NCBI GenBank assembly: GCA_934096585.1
Contig: CAKOMG010000003.1
Coordinates: 1 to 64,000 of the forward strand
Source of the DNA: an uncultured Bacilli bacterium
Lineage (GTDB): Bacteria; Bacillota_I; Bacilli_A; ML615J-28; CAG-698
Direction of reading: 5' to 3'
Length of the DNA: 64,000 nucleotides
Shown: positions 1 to 8,516 of the stretch, in pieces
Numbering within the stretch: the stretch's first letter is position 1
Layout of the letters: every line of letters starts with the position of its first letter
Notes under the pieces: model-generated
The model's input: the letters and a program-made list of their open reading frames with translations, nothing else
What the model was told of the DNA's origin: nothing
Database searches by the model: none
Translations under genes and position numbers: made by a program

Positions 1-400
1 AATTTAAAATGTCTATAGGTAGCTATCCTATAGACACCAATAAAAGATTGAGGGAAATTATACTTCTTTCGAAGTACACGTTAATTATATACTCTTAATC
101 TTAAAATAACATTAAAATTATTAAAATTAAGTACCTCAAAAATTTAAAATGCCTATAGGTAGCTATCCTATAGACACTAATAAAAGATTGAGGGAAATTA
201 TACTTCTTTCGAAGTACGCGTTAATTATATACTCTTAATCTTAAAATAACATTAAAATTATTAAAATTAAGTACCTTGAAAATTTAAAATGTCTATAGGT
301 AGCTATCCTATAGACACCAATAAAAGATTGAGGGAAATTATACTTCTTTCGAAGTACGCGTTAATTATATAATATTAACCTTAAAATAACCTTAAAAAAG
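1..400. repeat. 140-bp tandem repeat array, two full copies and one partial copy
   Basis: Copies start at 1, 141 and 281 with an exact 140-bp period. Copies 1 and 2 differ at only a handful of positions (for example 12/152, 38/178, 78/218, 137-138/277-278). Copy 3 matches until about 370 and then runs into the cvpA ribosome-binding site. Each unit carries a 9-bp hairpin (GTCTATAGG/CCTATAGAC, 11-35 in copy 1) and a second hairpin TACTTC-TTTC-GAAGTA (61-76, 201-216, 341-356). An outer pairing AAGATT/AATCTT (44-49 with 97-102) could enclose the second hairpin; copy 3 loses its 3' half. The array is cut by the window start, so the copy number is a minimum. No reading frame is evident. Confidence 0.9.
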
Positions 401-410
401 GAGGAATAGT

Positions 411-1202
411 ATGGGTATTTTAGATATTGTCGTTATTGCGTTTGTAGTTATTTTTTTAATTTTTGGCTTTATCAAAGGGTTTGTGAAACAAATTGTTAAA
501 GCCGCAAGTGGAATTATTGCTTTTGGGCTTGCAGTTGCCTTTTGCAAAAAAGTTGGTGGCTTACTATTTGATACAGTTATTGGAACAAAGATTTCAAATT
601 ACTTTTATAATTATCTAGCATCTAAAGGTGAACTATTTACTAAGAGTGGTGTATCTTTGACCGAAGAAGTCATAAGCCAAGGATTATCAGAAGCTGGAAT
701 CCCTAGCTTTTTACACAAGTTAATTATTGGCTCAATTGATTTGTCAAAAGTTACTGATATCAGTTTAGGTGAATACTTAGCAACTGCCTTATCAAATGCC
801 ATTTTAGTTGTTCTATCTTTTATTGTCATTTATTTGGTTGTATTCTTGCTTGTAAAATTACTTGGAAGAATTATAGGTGGTGCAGTAAGAGGAAGTGCAT
901 TAGGATTAATTGATGGCTTTTTAGGAGCTGTTTGGTCATTAGTGAAAGCTGCTTTTATTCTTTCTTGTTTATTTTTAGTTCTATCTTTTGTGTGCACATT
1001 GCCATTTGGAGAATCTATTAATGCTTGGGTTACAAATGATATGAAACTTACAGAAGAAGGTTTTGGAATTGCTAAATTTTTGTATCAAAATAACCCGGTT
1101 TTATTTGTTTTAGATAAACTAAATATTTCATCGACAATAGATTCTATATTCTCATCTTCAAAGGAAAGTTTTAAATTAATTGATAATTATTTTTTTAAAT
1201 AA
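411..1202 (+). CDS. cvpA: CvpA family integral membrane protein
   Basis: This is a 263-residue membrane protein of the CvpA (colicin V production) family, whose exact role is poorly defined. The N-terminus has the family pattern: a hydrophobic segment after an early Asp (D5), then paired glycines (GFIKGF, residues 20-25). Further membrane segments lie near residues 33-45, 128-150 and 172-198, the last preceded by a Gly-rich stretch (GRIIGGAVRGSALGLIDGF region). It is longer than the usual 170-180 residues because of an insert at about 60-120 and a C-terminal tail. The start is fixed by AAGGAGG at 398-404. In Bacillus, cvpA sits beside mutS2 and trxA; those genes lie at the far end of this window instead. 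Family assignment is fairly secure; function is not. Confidence 0.72.
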   Translation: MGILDIVVIAFVVIFLIFGFIKGFVKQIVKAASGIIAFGLAVAFCKKVGGLLFDTVIGTKISNYFYNYLASKGELFTKSGVSLTEEVISQGLSEAGIPSFLHKLIIGSIDLSKVTDISLGEYLATALSNAILVVLSFIVIYLVVFLLVKLLGRIIGGAVRGSALGLIDGFLGAVWSLVKAAFILSCLFLVLSFVCTLPFGESINAWVTNDMKLTEEGFGIAKFLYQNNPVLFVLDKLNISSTIDSIFSSSKESFKLIDNYFFK

Positions 1203-1219
1203 ATAAATTAAACAATAAC

Positions 1220-1248
1220 TTTACATTTCAACTTTTTTTTGGTATAAT
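1220..1248 (+). promoter_or_regulatory. Sigma-A type promoter for rpsO
   Basis: TTTACA at 1220-1225 and TATAAT at 1243-1248 are separated by 17 bp. The start would leave an rpsO leader of about 80 nt. Confidence 0.8.
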
Positions 1249-1333
1249 ATATATGACCTTTGACTTTGGCTTACGATTCTCCAACGTATTTCACAGTCGC
1301 TTGGTTAAAAGACATTATAGGAGGATAAAAATT

Positions 1334-1606
1334 ATGTCATGCATTTCAAAAGAACTAAAGGCACAATTAGTTGCTGAATTCGGTAAAAACGAAAAAGATA
1401 GTGGAAGCGTTGAAGTTCAAATCGCAATTTTAACTGCTGAAATCAATCGCTTAAATGAACATTTATCTGAAAATATTCATGATTTCCACACAAGAAGAGG
1501 ACTATTAAGAAAAGTTGGTCATAGACGTAACTTACTTACTTATTTAAAAAATAAGGATATTAATAGTTATAGAAATGTTATTTCTAAATTAAACTTAAGA
1601 AAATAA
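1334..1606 (+). CDS. rpsO: 30S ribosomal protein S15
   Basis: Small-subunit protein S15, 90 residues, binds the 16S rRNA central domain early in assembly. The diagnostic S15 core is present: GSVEVQIAILTAEI (residues 25-38), then the FHTRRGLLRKVGHRR region and a final YLKNKD segment. The open frame reaches back to 1253, but the true start is the ATG at 1334, because AGGAGG lies at 1319-1324 and the product then has the normal family length. The leader between the promoter (-10 at 1243-1248) and the start is about 80 nt and could carry an autoregulatory S15 site, as known in some bacteria; I cannot show that here. The rpsO-pnp order is widely conserved. A terminator separates the two genes. Confidence 0.97.
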   Translation: MSCISKELKAQLVAEFGKNEKDSGSVEVQIAILTAEINRLNEHLSENIHDFHTRRGLLRKVGHRRNLLTYLKNKDINSYRNVISKLNLRK

Positions 1607-1613
1607 TAATGAA

Positions 1614-1645
1614 AAAAAGGGTGATTTTTATTACCCTTTTTGTTC
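1614..1645 (+). terminator. Rho-independent terminator after rpsO
   Basis: Nine-bp stem AAAAAGGGT (1614-1622) with ACCCTTTTT (1633-1641); the T run is part of the 3' arm. Confidence 0.75.
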
Positions 1646-1693
1646 ATTAGTATTAATAAATTTGACATGAGGCAAAGAGGAAAGGAAAAAGAA

Positions 1694-3841
1694 ATGAACG
1701 AATTAAAAACATTTGAATATGTTCAAGGAAGCCGTAAATTCGTTGTTGAAATCGGAGAACTTGCTAAACAAGCTAATGGATCTTGTTTGGTTAGATTTAA
1801 TGATACTGCTGTACTTAGTGCATCAGTTTTAGGTAAAAATAAATCTACTGCTGATTTCTTCCCATTAACAGTGTTATATCAAGAAAAATTATACGCTGCT
1901 GGTAAGATTCCTGGTGGATTCTTAAAACGTGAAGGTAGACCAACTGAACATGAAACATTGACATCAAGATTAATTGATAGACCAATTAGACCATTGTTTG
2001 CGGAAGGATTTAGAAATGAAGTACAAGTAATTAATACTGTATTAAGTGCCAATCCAGATTGTAGTAGTGCTATGGCTGCAATGCTTGGTTCATCATTATC
2101 ATTATGTATATCAGATATCCCATTCAACGGACCTATTTCAGGCGTTGTTGTTGGTAGAGTTGATGGTAAATTTATTATTAACCCTAGTGTTGAAGAATTA
2201 GAAAAATCCGATATTAATTTAACTGTTGCTGGTACAAGCGATGCAATTAATATGGTTGAAGCAGGAGCTAAAGAAGTATCTGAGGAAGATATGTTACAAG
2301 CTTTAATGTTTGGACATGAAGAAATTAAAAGACTAAATGCTTTCCAAAATGAAGTAATTAAAGCTGTAGGAAAAGAAAAAGTTGAAATTGAACTTTATGA
2401 AATACCTGCAGATATTGAAAAAATGGTAAGAGATCATGCTGAACAACCATTAAAAGATGCTGTTGTAATTGTTGATAAATTAGAACGTTACGCTAAAATT
2501 GATGAAATTGATGATGAAACTCGTGAATATTTTGACAATTTATGGAAAGATGATGAAGAATTAGAATTAAAACAAAAATACGTTAATCAACTTCTTGAAC
2601 AAATTGTTGCTGAAGAAGTAAGAAGATTAATAACTGAAGAAAAAGTTCGTCCTGATGGAAGAAAAGTAGATGAAATTAGACCATTATCTTCTAGAGTTGA
2701 TATATTAGAAAGAACACATGGTTCTGCATTATTTACCCGTGGACAAACTCAATCATTAGGAATTGTTACTTTAGGTTCTTTAGGTGAATTTCAAATTATC
2801 GATGGTTTAGGCGTTGAAGAAGGCAAAAGATTTATGTTCCATTACAATTTTCCAGCATTCTCAGTTGGTGAAGTTGGAAAATATGGATCACCTGGAAGAC
2901 GTGAAATTGGACATGGTGCTTTAGCGGAAAGAGCATTATTACAAGTTATTCCATCAGAAGAAGAATTCCCATATACAATTCGAGTAGTATCTGAAATATT
3001 GGAATCTAATGGATCATCATCACAAGCTTCAATTTGTGCTGGTACAATGGCATTAATGGCTGCTGGTGTTCCAATTAAAGCTCCTGTTGCAGGTATTGCT
3101 ATGGGGTTAATTACCAAAGGAGATAAATACACAATTCTAACTGATATTCAAGGTATGGAAGATCATTATGGAGATATGGACTTTAAAGTAGCTGGTACAA
3201 GAAATGGTATTACTGCTTTACAAATGGATATTAAAATTGAAGGTATTAATGAAAATATCTTAAGAGAAGCCTTAGCTCAAGCTAAAGTTGGTCGTATGAC
3301 TATCTTAGGACATATGCTTAATACTATTCCAACATATCGTGATGAATTGAGTCCATATGCGCCAAAAGTTGAAATGTTTAGAATTGATCCAAACAAAATT
3401 AAAGATGTTATCGGTGCTGGTGGTAAGACAATTACTGAAATTATCAATGATTGCAATAACGTAAAAATTGATATTGAACAAGATGGTAGAGTATTCATTA
3501 TGCATAGTGAACGTGAATGGATTTTAAAAGCAAAAGAAAAAATTGAAAATATCGTTCGTGAAGCAGAAGTTGGTAAGATTTATACTGGTAAAGTTGTTAA
3601 AGTAGTTGACTTTGGTGCTTTCGTTGAATTATGGCCTGGATGTGAAGGTATGGTTCATATTTCTGAACTTGATGATAAACGCGTTAAAGAAGTTAAAGAT
3701 GTTTGTCGTGAAGGTGATGAAATAATTGTTAAGGTTTTATCAATAGATGATAAATGTAAGATTAAATTATCTAGAAAAGCTGTTTTTCATCAAGATAAAA
3801 AAGAATCTGAAGAAGTAAAGAAAGATTCAACAGAAGAATAA
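1694..3841 (+). CDS. pnp: Polyribonucleotide nucleotidyltransferase (PNPase)
   Basis: 3'-to-5' phosphorolytic exoribonuclease that degrades mRNA and processes structured RNAs; 715 residues, normal length. Domain order is visible: first RNase PH domain (about 1-220), linker helices, second catalytic RNase PH domain (about 310-540, with the conserved RRE and GHG stretch around SPGRREIGHGALAE), a KH domain starting at IKDVIGAGGKTI, and a C-terminal S1 domain (GKVVKVVDFGAFVEL). I take the ATG at 1694, preceded by AAAGGA at 1681-1686. An in-frame upstream TTG at 1640 would lie inside the rpsO terminator and is unlikely. The protein acts in the cytoplasm, usually with RNase Y and helicase partners, none of which is in the window. 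Confidence 0.97.
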   Translation: MNELKTFEYVQGSRKFVVEIGELAKQANGSCLVRFNDTAVLSASVLGKNKSTADFFPLTVLYQEKLYAAGKIPGGFLKREGRPTEHETLTSRLIDRPIRPLFAEGFRNEVQVINTVLSANPDCSSAMAAMLGSSLSLCISDIPFNGPISGVVVGRVDGKFIINPSVEELEKSDINLTVAGTSDAINMVEAGAKEVSEEDMLQALMFGHEEIKRLNAFQNEVIKAVGKEKVEIELYEIPADIEKMVRDHAEQPLKDAVVIVDKLERYAKIDEIDDETREYFDNLWKDDEELELKQKYVNQLLEQIVAEEVRRLITEEKVRPDGRKVDEIRPLSSRVDILERTHGSALFTRGQTQSLGIVTLGSLGEFQIIDGLGVEEGKRFMFHYNFPAFSVGEVGKYGSPGRREIGHGALAERALLQVIPSEEEFPYTIRVVSEILESNGSSSQASICAGTMALMAAGVPIKAPVAGIAMGLITKGDKYTILTDIQGMEDHYGDMDFKVAGTRNGITALQMDIKIEGINENILREALAQAKVGRMTILGHMLNTIPTYRDELSPYAPKVEMFRIDPNKIKDVIGAGGKTITEIINDCNNVKIDIEQDGRVFIMHSEREWILKAKEKIENIVREAEVGKIYTGKVVKVVDFGAFVELWPGCEGMVHISELDDKRVKEVKDVCREGDEIIVKVLSIDDKCKIKLSRKAVFHQDKKESEEVKKDSTEE

Positions 3842-3849
3842 ATAGTAAG

Positions 3850-3875
3850 CTCTCCTATAAGTTAGGAGAGTTTTT
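3850..3875 (+). terminator. Terminator after pnp
   Basis: Stem CTCTCCTA (3850-3857) with TAGGAGAG (3863-3870), loop TAAGT, then five T. Confidence 0.9.
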
Positions 3876-3887
3876 AATTATTTATTT

Positions 3888-3916
3888 TTGACTTTGTTAT
3901 AAAAATTTGATATAAT
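3888..3916 (+). promoter_or_regulatory. Promoter for RNase P RNA
   Basis: TTGACT (3888-3893), 17-bp spacer, TATAAT (3911-3916); transcription would begin at about 3923, the first base of the P1 helix. Confidence 0.88.
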
Positions 3917-3922
3917 ATAAAA

Positions 3923-4254
3923 GTATTCAAGTAATCGAGCTCATGTAAATGGGTTAGGAAAGTCCTTGCTAGCACAGCTGTGATGCTGTAGTGATTATGC
4001 TTGATGATAAATCAAGGCACCAAGGGATTGGTGACGACGAGTGTACACCTGTAAAATGGTTAAACTCATAAAGTGCCAAAGAGACGAGTTTTGAGGAAAC
4101 TCAAAAGGTGGAACGTGGTAAACTCCATAAGCTAGAAACCCAAATTTGGTAGGGGAGTCATAAACAATAATTAAGAATTTGTTTATGGTTGCAGAAATGC
4201 AAAGATAAATGATTACTGCTATATTTATAGTACAGAACGAGGCTTATCGAATAC
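3923..4254 (+). ncRNA. rnpB: RNase P RNA, Bacillus (type B) class
   Basis: Catalytic RNA that trims the 5' leader from tRNA precursors. Recognised from the 5' block GTAATCG followed by GAGGAAAGTCC-like GTTAGGAAAGTCC, the internal GAAACCCAAATTTGGTAGG stretch, and the 3' block ACAGAACGAGGCTTATC. The ends pair to close P1: GTATTC (3923-3928) with GAATAC (4249-4254). At about 332 nt it is shorter than the roughly 400-nt B. subtilis RNA but has the same order of conserved blocks. No terminator lies between it and engB, whose start is 25 bp downstream, so the RNA is probably processed out of a longer transcript. Confidence 0.93.
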
Positions 4255-4278
4255 AATATCCAATTTAAAAGGTGTTTT

Positions 4279-4845
4279 ATGTTTAATACAAGTGAATTTA
4301 TTATTAGTGCCACAAATAAAAAACAATTTCCTAATAATGAAGGATTAAATGAATTTGTTTTTTTAGGAAGAAGTAATGTTGGTAAATCAAGCTTAATTAA
4401 TGCATTATGCAATAAGAAACTCTTAGCAAAAGTTTCATCAAAACCTGGAAAAACAATTACTTTAAATTATTATTTGATTGATAACAATTTTTATCTCGTT
4501 GATGTTCCTGGATATGGATATGCATCAAGAAGTCAAGCAATGAAAGAACAATTTGGCGCTTCAATTGATGATTATCTAGAAAATAGCAAAAATATTGTAA
4601 CTTGTTTTTTACTGGTTGATACAAAAATTGGCCCAACAAATGATGATGTTTTAATGTATAAATATTTAAAATATTTAAACAAGAATATTGTTGTTGTGGC
4701 TACAAAATCAGATAAAGTTGGTAATTCATTATTGTTTAGACATAAAAAACAAATATCAGAAAAATTAAAAGATGCCAATGTGATTATGACATCAACTGTA
4801 AAAAGAACAGGTATAGAAGAATTAAAACAACAATTTTGGGCTTAA
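4279..4845 (+). CDS. engB: Ribosome biogenesis GTPase EngB (YsxC/YihA)
   Basis: TRAFAC-class GTPase needed for late 50S assembly; 188 residues, normal size. Motifs: G1 P-loop GRSNVGKSS (residues 30-38), G3 DVPGYG, and G4 TKSD. The start ATG has AAAAGGTG just upstream. It sits directly behind rnpB and ahead of an acetyltransferase gene. A short palindrome GGGCTTAAGCCC at 4838-4849 followed by T's overlaps the stop codon and could act as a weak terminator. Confidence 0.95.
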   Translation: MFNTSEFIISATNKKQFPNNEGLNEFVFLGRSNVGKSSLINALCNKKLLAKVSSKPGKTITLNYYLIDNNFYLVDVPGYGYASRSQAMKEQFGASIDDYLENSKNIVTCFLLVDTKIGPTNDDVLMYKYLKYLNKNIVVVATKSDKVGNSLLFRHKKQISEKLKDANVIMTSTVKRTGIEELKQQFWA

Positions 4846-4869
4846 GCCCTTTTTATTATAGGGGAATAT

Positions 4870-5388
4870 ATGAATGTAAAACTTATTAAACTTACTAAAG
4901 AATATAAAAAAGAACTTATTGAAATGATTGATGAATGGAAAATTGATCAAGAAATAAATCATACTAATCAATCTCCATATGCTATTTTTAAAAATAGTTA
5001 TGATGACTTTGATTATTATCTACAAAATTTAGAAGTTAAAGAAAGTGATATTTTAGTTCCGGATTCTACTTACTTTTTGCTTGATTTGGACACTAACAAA
5101 TTAATTGGAGCTGTTAATATTAGGCATTATTTAAATGATTATTTACTAAAATATGGCGGGCATATTGGCGATGGAATTAGGCCAAGTTTTAGAAACAAGG
5201 GATACGGAACTGAAATGATCCGTCTAGCTCTTGAAAAATGTAGAAAGTTAGGTATTGATAAAGTTTTAATGGTTTGTAACAAAAATAATATTGGTTCTAA
5301 AAAAACTATTGTTAAAAATGGTGGAATCAAAGAAAATGAAGTATTAGAAGATGGAAATATTTATGAAAGATATTGGATTACGCTATAA
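4870..5388 (+). CDS. GNAT family N-acetyltransferase
   Basis: 172-residue cytoplasmic acetyltransferase of the GNAT fold, which transfers acetyl from acetyl-CoA to an amine. The acetyl-CoA-binding motif A is clear: RPSFRNKGYGTEMIRLALE (residues 104-122), with the R-x-x-G-x-G/A core as NKGYGT. It is followed by the NKNNIGSKKTIVKNGG segment typical of GNATs (Asn..Ser..then a Gly-rich turn). The substrate cannot be inferred from the sequence. Upstream AGGGGAA serves as the ribosome-binding site, 24 bp after engB. A strong terminator follows at 5507-5533. Confidence 0.85.
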   Translation: MNVKLIKLTKEYKKELIEMIDEWKIDQEINHTNQSPYAIFKNSYDDFDYYLQNLEVKESDILVPDSTYFLLDLDTNKLIGAVNIRHYLNDYLLKYGGHIGDGIRPSFRNKGYGTEMIRLALEKCRKLGIDKVLMVCNKNNIGSKKTIVKNGGIKENEVLEDGNIYERYWITL

Positions 5389-5506
5389 ATAAATCAAGAT
5401 TTAACCTGAAAAAAATCTTTTTGGAACATTATGCATTAACATTTGTACTATAGCTTGATCAGTATGTATGATTATTAATCTAAATTTAAAAATAATAAAA
5501 AAATGT

Positions 5507-5533
5507 AAATCAAGATGTAATCTTGATTTTTTT
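5507..5533 (+). terminator. Terminator before the dacB operon
   Basis: Ten-bp perfect stem AAATCAAGAT (5507-5516) with ATCTTGATTT (5520-5529), three-base loop, then T's. Confidence 0.9.
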
Positions 5534-5556
5534 GTTATAAATTAATAATTTCTATT

Positions 5557-5572
5557 ATATAATTAAAGGGTG
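5557..5572 (+). promoter_or_regulatory. Sporulation-gene upstream 16-mer, dacB copy
   Basis: ATATAATTAAAGGGTG, 14 of 16 bases identical to the element before the spoVIF-like gene and yqfC. It ends in the Shine-Dalgarno-like GGGTG, 22 nt (first base to first base) ahead of the proposed start. It could combine a sporulation -10 element and the ribosome-binding site on a very short leader. Confidence 0.5.
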
Positions 5573-5578
5573 ATTGTT

Positions 5579-6604
5579 ATTAAAAAAAATTTAGTTTTAT
5601 TATGTATTTTAATATTAGGATGTTTTTTTAACATTGGAAATAAGTGCTATGGAAATTTTGTTGATGGGGCTAGGTCAACGATATTAATGGAAATAAATAA
5701 TCAAAATGTACTATATGAAAAAAATTGTCATGAACGACTTTTACCAGCAAGCATTACCAAAATTATGACATGTATAGTGGCTATTGAGAATGGAAATCTT
5801 GAAAAATATTATGATATTACTGAAGATGTAACTAAAGTTACAGGATCAAAAATTTATTTAAAATTTGGTGAAAAAATAAAACTTATTGATGCGTTATATG
5901 GAATGATGTTAAGAAGCGGAAATGATGCCGCATATTTCGTTTCAAAATGCGTTTCAAAAGAAGTTAATGATTTTGTTTATTTAATGAATTCAAAGGCAAA
6001 AGAACTAAATATGCACGATTCTTTTTTTAAAAATCCTTCAGGATTAGATGAAAATGAAGAAAATTATTCAAGCGCTTATGATATGGCCATTTTAATGAGT
6101 TATGCTATGAAAAACAAAACATTTAAAGAAATTGTAAATACAAAAAAATATAATTGTAAATATCAAAGTGATGAATTACTTAGTTTCACTAATAAACATA
6201 AATTAGTTTTAAGTAATGAATATGTAACTGGTGGTAAGACTGGTTATACAAAGAAAGCAAAAAGAACGTTAGTGACAACATTTTCCAAAAATGACATAGA
6301 TGTTGTTGTTGTAACATTTGATTGCGGAAATGACTGGGATTTACATGAAAAATTATTCAATTATGCTATAGATAATTATCAATACAAATTATTAATAAGA
6401 AAAGGCATTATTGACATAAGTAAAGTAAATTATCCGTATACTCCTATAATTTATGATGATGTTTCTTATGTTATAAAGAAAAACGATAAAATTAAATGTG
6501 ATGTAGAATTGATGAATAAAGAAAGAAATAATGTAATAGGAATATGTAAAATATATGTTAATAATAAATTAGTTAAAGAAATCCCAGTATACAGGTATTA
6601 TTAA
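5579..6604 (+). CDS. dacB: D-alanyl-D-alanine carboxypeptidase, spore-cortex DacB type
   Basis: Serine-type carboxypeptidase (peptidase S11) that removes the terminal D-Ala from peptidoglycan stem peptides; with spmA and spmB it tunes spore-cortex cross-linking. The three active-site motifs are present: SITK (residues 58-61 from this start), SGN in MLRSGND, and KTG in GGKTGYT. A basic, hydrophobic N-terminus (KKNLVLLCILILG) is a signal peptide. The start is unusual: the only standard start codon near the N-terminus is GTG at 5570, which overlaps the Shine-Dalgarno-like AAAGGGTG. An ATT at 5579 is correctly spaced and gives a textbook signal peptide, so I choose it, with the GTG as alternative. 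Order dacB-spmA-spmB matches Bacillus; the stop overlaps the spmA start. Confidence 0.85.
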   Translation: MKKNLVLLCILILGCFFNIGNKCYGNFVDGARSTILMEINNQNVLYEKNCHERLLPASITKIMTCIVAIENGNLEKYYDITEDVTKVTGSKIYLKFGEKIKLIDALYGMMLRSGNDAAYFVSKCVSKEVNDFVYLMNSKAKELNMHDSFFKNPSGLDENEENYSSAYDMAILMSYAMKNKTFKEIVNTKKYNCKYQSDELLSFTNKHKLVLSNEYVTGGKTGYTKKAKRTLVTTFSKNDIDVVVVTFDCGNDWDLHEKLFNYAIDNYQYKLLIRKGIIDISKVNYPYTPIIYDDVSYVIKKNDKIKCDVELMNKERNNVIGICKIYVNNKLVKEIPVYRYY

Positions 6605-7155
6605 TGAATATAATTTGGACTATTATTATTTTATTTAGTTTTGTATTTGCAATTTCAACGGGCAATTTAAATAATTTAATAAATTCGATATTTAATGTTC
6701 CAAAAGAATCACTTTCGTTATTAGTTTCCATCGGTTCTTTAATAGTTATTTATAATGGCGTTTTTCAAATTGCAATTGACTCGGGTTTGATTAAAAAAAT
6801 TAGTTTTATTTTTAGAGGTATTGTTAAAAAAGTGTTTAATGATATTGATGAAGAAGTAGTTATGTTAATTTGCGCAAATATTTGTGCTAATATTTTAGGC
6901 TTAGGAGTGGCATCAACACCGATAGCGTTAAATGTTATGAGTCATATTAGCCATGAAGATAAGGTAAACAATAATATTTTATGTTTGGTTGGTATTAATT
7001 TATCCAGTTTTACTTTGTTTCCCCTTACCATTTTAACAATAAGAAATACTTATCAAGGTTCGCATTCTTTCTTTATTTGGTTATCTATTATTTTTATTTC
7101 TTTTGTCACTACGCTTTTTTCTATAGTTTTGGCAAAAAAATGGAGATTTAGATGA
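6604..7155 (+). CDS. spmA: Spore maturation protein A
   Basis: Integral membrane protein required with SpmB for spore-core dehydration in Bacillus. 183 residues with about five hydrophobic segments (near 3-20, 38-58, 88-110, 125-145, 155-177). Family marks include NIIWTIIILFSFVFA at the N-terminus, the IxxxxGVFQIAIDSGLI segment, and ANILGLGVASTPIALNVM, corresponding to the conserved NFFGLGNAATPLGIKAM of SpmA. The ATG shares one base with the dacB stop and the stop overlaps spmB by 4 nt, so the three genes are translationally coupled. Confidence 0.92.
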   Translation: MNIIWTIIILFSFVFAISTGNLNNLINSIFNVPKESLSLLVSIGSLIVIYNGVFQIAIDSGLIKKISFIFRGIVKKVFNDIDEEVVMLICANICANILGLGVASTPIALNVMSHISHEDKVNNNILCLVGINLSSFTLFPLTILTIRNTYQGSHSFFIWLSIIFISFVTTLFSIVLAKKWRFR

Positions 7156-7646
7156 TTTATTTAATTGCTTCATATATTGTTATAGTGATAGTTTATAGTC
7201 TATTAAAAAAGAATAATTCCTATGATAGTTTTAAAAAAGGTGTTCTTACAGGACTTAAAACTGTTATAAATATGTTTTCAGCATTATTAGTATTTGTGTT
7301 TGCCATTAATTGTTTAATTAATTGTGGAATAATTAAGTTTTTATCCATAAAATATCAAAAATCAGGTTTTGTTTTAATAATAATTCAAATGTTTGTTAGA
7401 CCATTATCCAATGCTTCATCATTTGCTTTACTTACAAGCATATATAATGAATATGGCGTAGATAGTTTTTATGGCATTTTATCCACATTTATCCATTCTA
7501 CTTTTGATACTTTGTTTTATATTATAACTATTTATTTTTCGGTTACAAAAATAACTAAATATCAAAAGGTATTATGGTATGGCATCATAATTTTATTATT
7601 TAATTATTTTTTAGTGTTTGTTATTTCTTTTTTCTTTAAATATTGA
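7152..7646 (+). CDS. spmB: Spore maturation protein B
   Basis: Membrane partner of SpmA (nucleoside-recognition/Gate domain family), 164 residues, mostly hydrophobic. The conserved block RPLSNASSFALLTSIYNEYGVDSF (residues 78-101) corresponds to the RPLSGSGALG region of SpmB, followed by a segment with a His-Ser-Thr-x-Asp-Thr pattern (HSTFDTLFYI) where SpmB has STETTFYV. It overlaps spmA by 4 nt. The stop codon overlaps the -35 box of the proposed rluB promoter, so the sporulation operon ends here and a vegetative unit begins. Confidence 0.9.
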   Translation: MIYLIASYIVIVIVYSLLKKNNSYDSFKKGVLTGLKTVINMFSALLVFVFAINCLINCGIIKFLSIKYQKSGFVLIIIQMFVRPLSNASSFALLTSIYNEYGVDSFYGILSTFIHSTFDTLFYIITIYFSVTKITKYQKVLWYGIIILLFNYFLVFVISFFFKY

Positions 7647-7671
7647 AAAAAGAAAGAAAATATGATAAAAT
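7643..7671 (+). promoter_or_regulatory. Promoter for rluB
   Basis: TTGAAA (7643-7648), 17-bp spacer, TAAAAT (7666-7671). Confidence 0.6.
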
Positions 7672-7697
7672 ATTTATAAATTATTGGAGCAGCATTT

Positions 7698-8468
7698 ATG
7701 GAACAAGAAAGATTACAAAAATATATGGCAAAAAGTGGAGTTGCTTCCCGTCGCCATTCTGAAGAATTGATAAGAGATGGTAAGGTTACTGTTAATGGAA
7801 TAGTTATAACTGAAATGGGATATAAAGTTTCTACTTCCGATATTATAAAAGTTGATGGCATCGAAATTGCAAAAGAAGAAAAAAAATATTACGTAATGAA
7901 TAAACCGCGCTATATTATTTGTTCCGTTAATGATGAAAAAAATCGTAAAACAGTAATTTCAATTTTGCCTAATAGTTTAAATAAATATCGTTTATTTCCT
8001 GTGGGTAGACTTGACTATGATACAAAAGGCGTTTTATTATTAACTAATGATGGCGAGTTTATGAATAGTTTAGTTGGTCCAAAAAGTTTTACTGAAAAAG
8101 AATATTTAGTTAGAGTTGATGGAATAGTTTCTAAAGAAGATATAAAAAAACTTATAGAGGGAGTAGTAATTGAAGGGGGATACAAAACGAGAAAATGTAA
8201 GGCTTTTGTTAAGTCTATTGATAAAGTTAATAAATCTACATTACTTGATATTACTATTCAAGAAGGAAAAAATCATCAAATTAAAAATATGGTGAAGGCC
8301 ATAGGCTTTCCTTCAAAACGTTTAACTAGAATAAGATTTGGATGTTTATCAATTGAAGGATTAAAAGAAGGAGAGGTAAGAGAATTAACAATACATGAAG
8401 TTAAATCGTTGTTAGCTGATTCAATTACAGAAAAAAATTATGATTATAAAAAAGCAAGAAATATATAA
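7698..8468 (+). CDS. rluB: 23S rRNA pseudouridine synthase RluB family
   Basis: Isomerises a specific uridine in 23S rRNA to pseudouridine. 256 residues: an N-terminal S4 RNA-binding domain (about 1-62, with LQKYMAKSGVASRRHSEELI), then a pseudouridine-synthase domain with the catalytic Asp in GRLDYDTKGVLLLTNDG and the C-terminal GKNHQIKNMV motif. Position after spmB matches Bacillus, where rluB lies close to dacB-spmA-spmB. RsuA-type enzymes share this architecture, so the exact target uridine is an inference from context. Confidence 0.9.
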   Translation: MEQERLQKYMAKSGVASRRHSEELIRDGKVTVNGIVITEMGYKVSTSDIIKVDGIEIAKEEKKYYVMNKPRYIICSVNDEKNRKTVISILPNSLNKYRLFPVGRLDYDTKGVLLLTNDGEFMNSLVGPKSFTEKEYLVRVDGIVSKEDIKKLIEGVVIEGGYKTRKCKAFVKSIDKVNKSTLLDITIQEGKNHQIKNMVKAIGFPSKRLTRIRFGCLSIEGLKEGEVRELTIHEVKSLLADSITEKNYDYKKARNI

Positions 8469-8479
8469 ATAAAAAAAAT

Positions 8480-8516
8480 AAAATAAAGTGCAATGTTTAT
8501 TCTTGCATTTTATTTT
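8480..8516 (+). terminator. Terminator after rluB, overlapping the next promoter
   Basis: Fourteen-position stem AAAATAAAGTGCAA (8480-8493) with TTGCATTTTATTTT (8503-8516), one G-U pair, followed by T's. The 3' arm contains the -35 box of the cmk promoter. Confidence 0.7.

Noticed and set aside
1..400. CRISPR array
   Set aside because: Whole 140-bp units repeat with no variable spacers.
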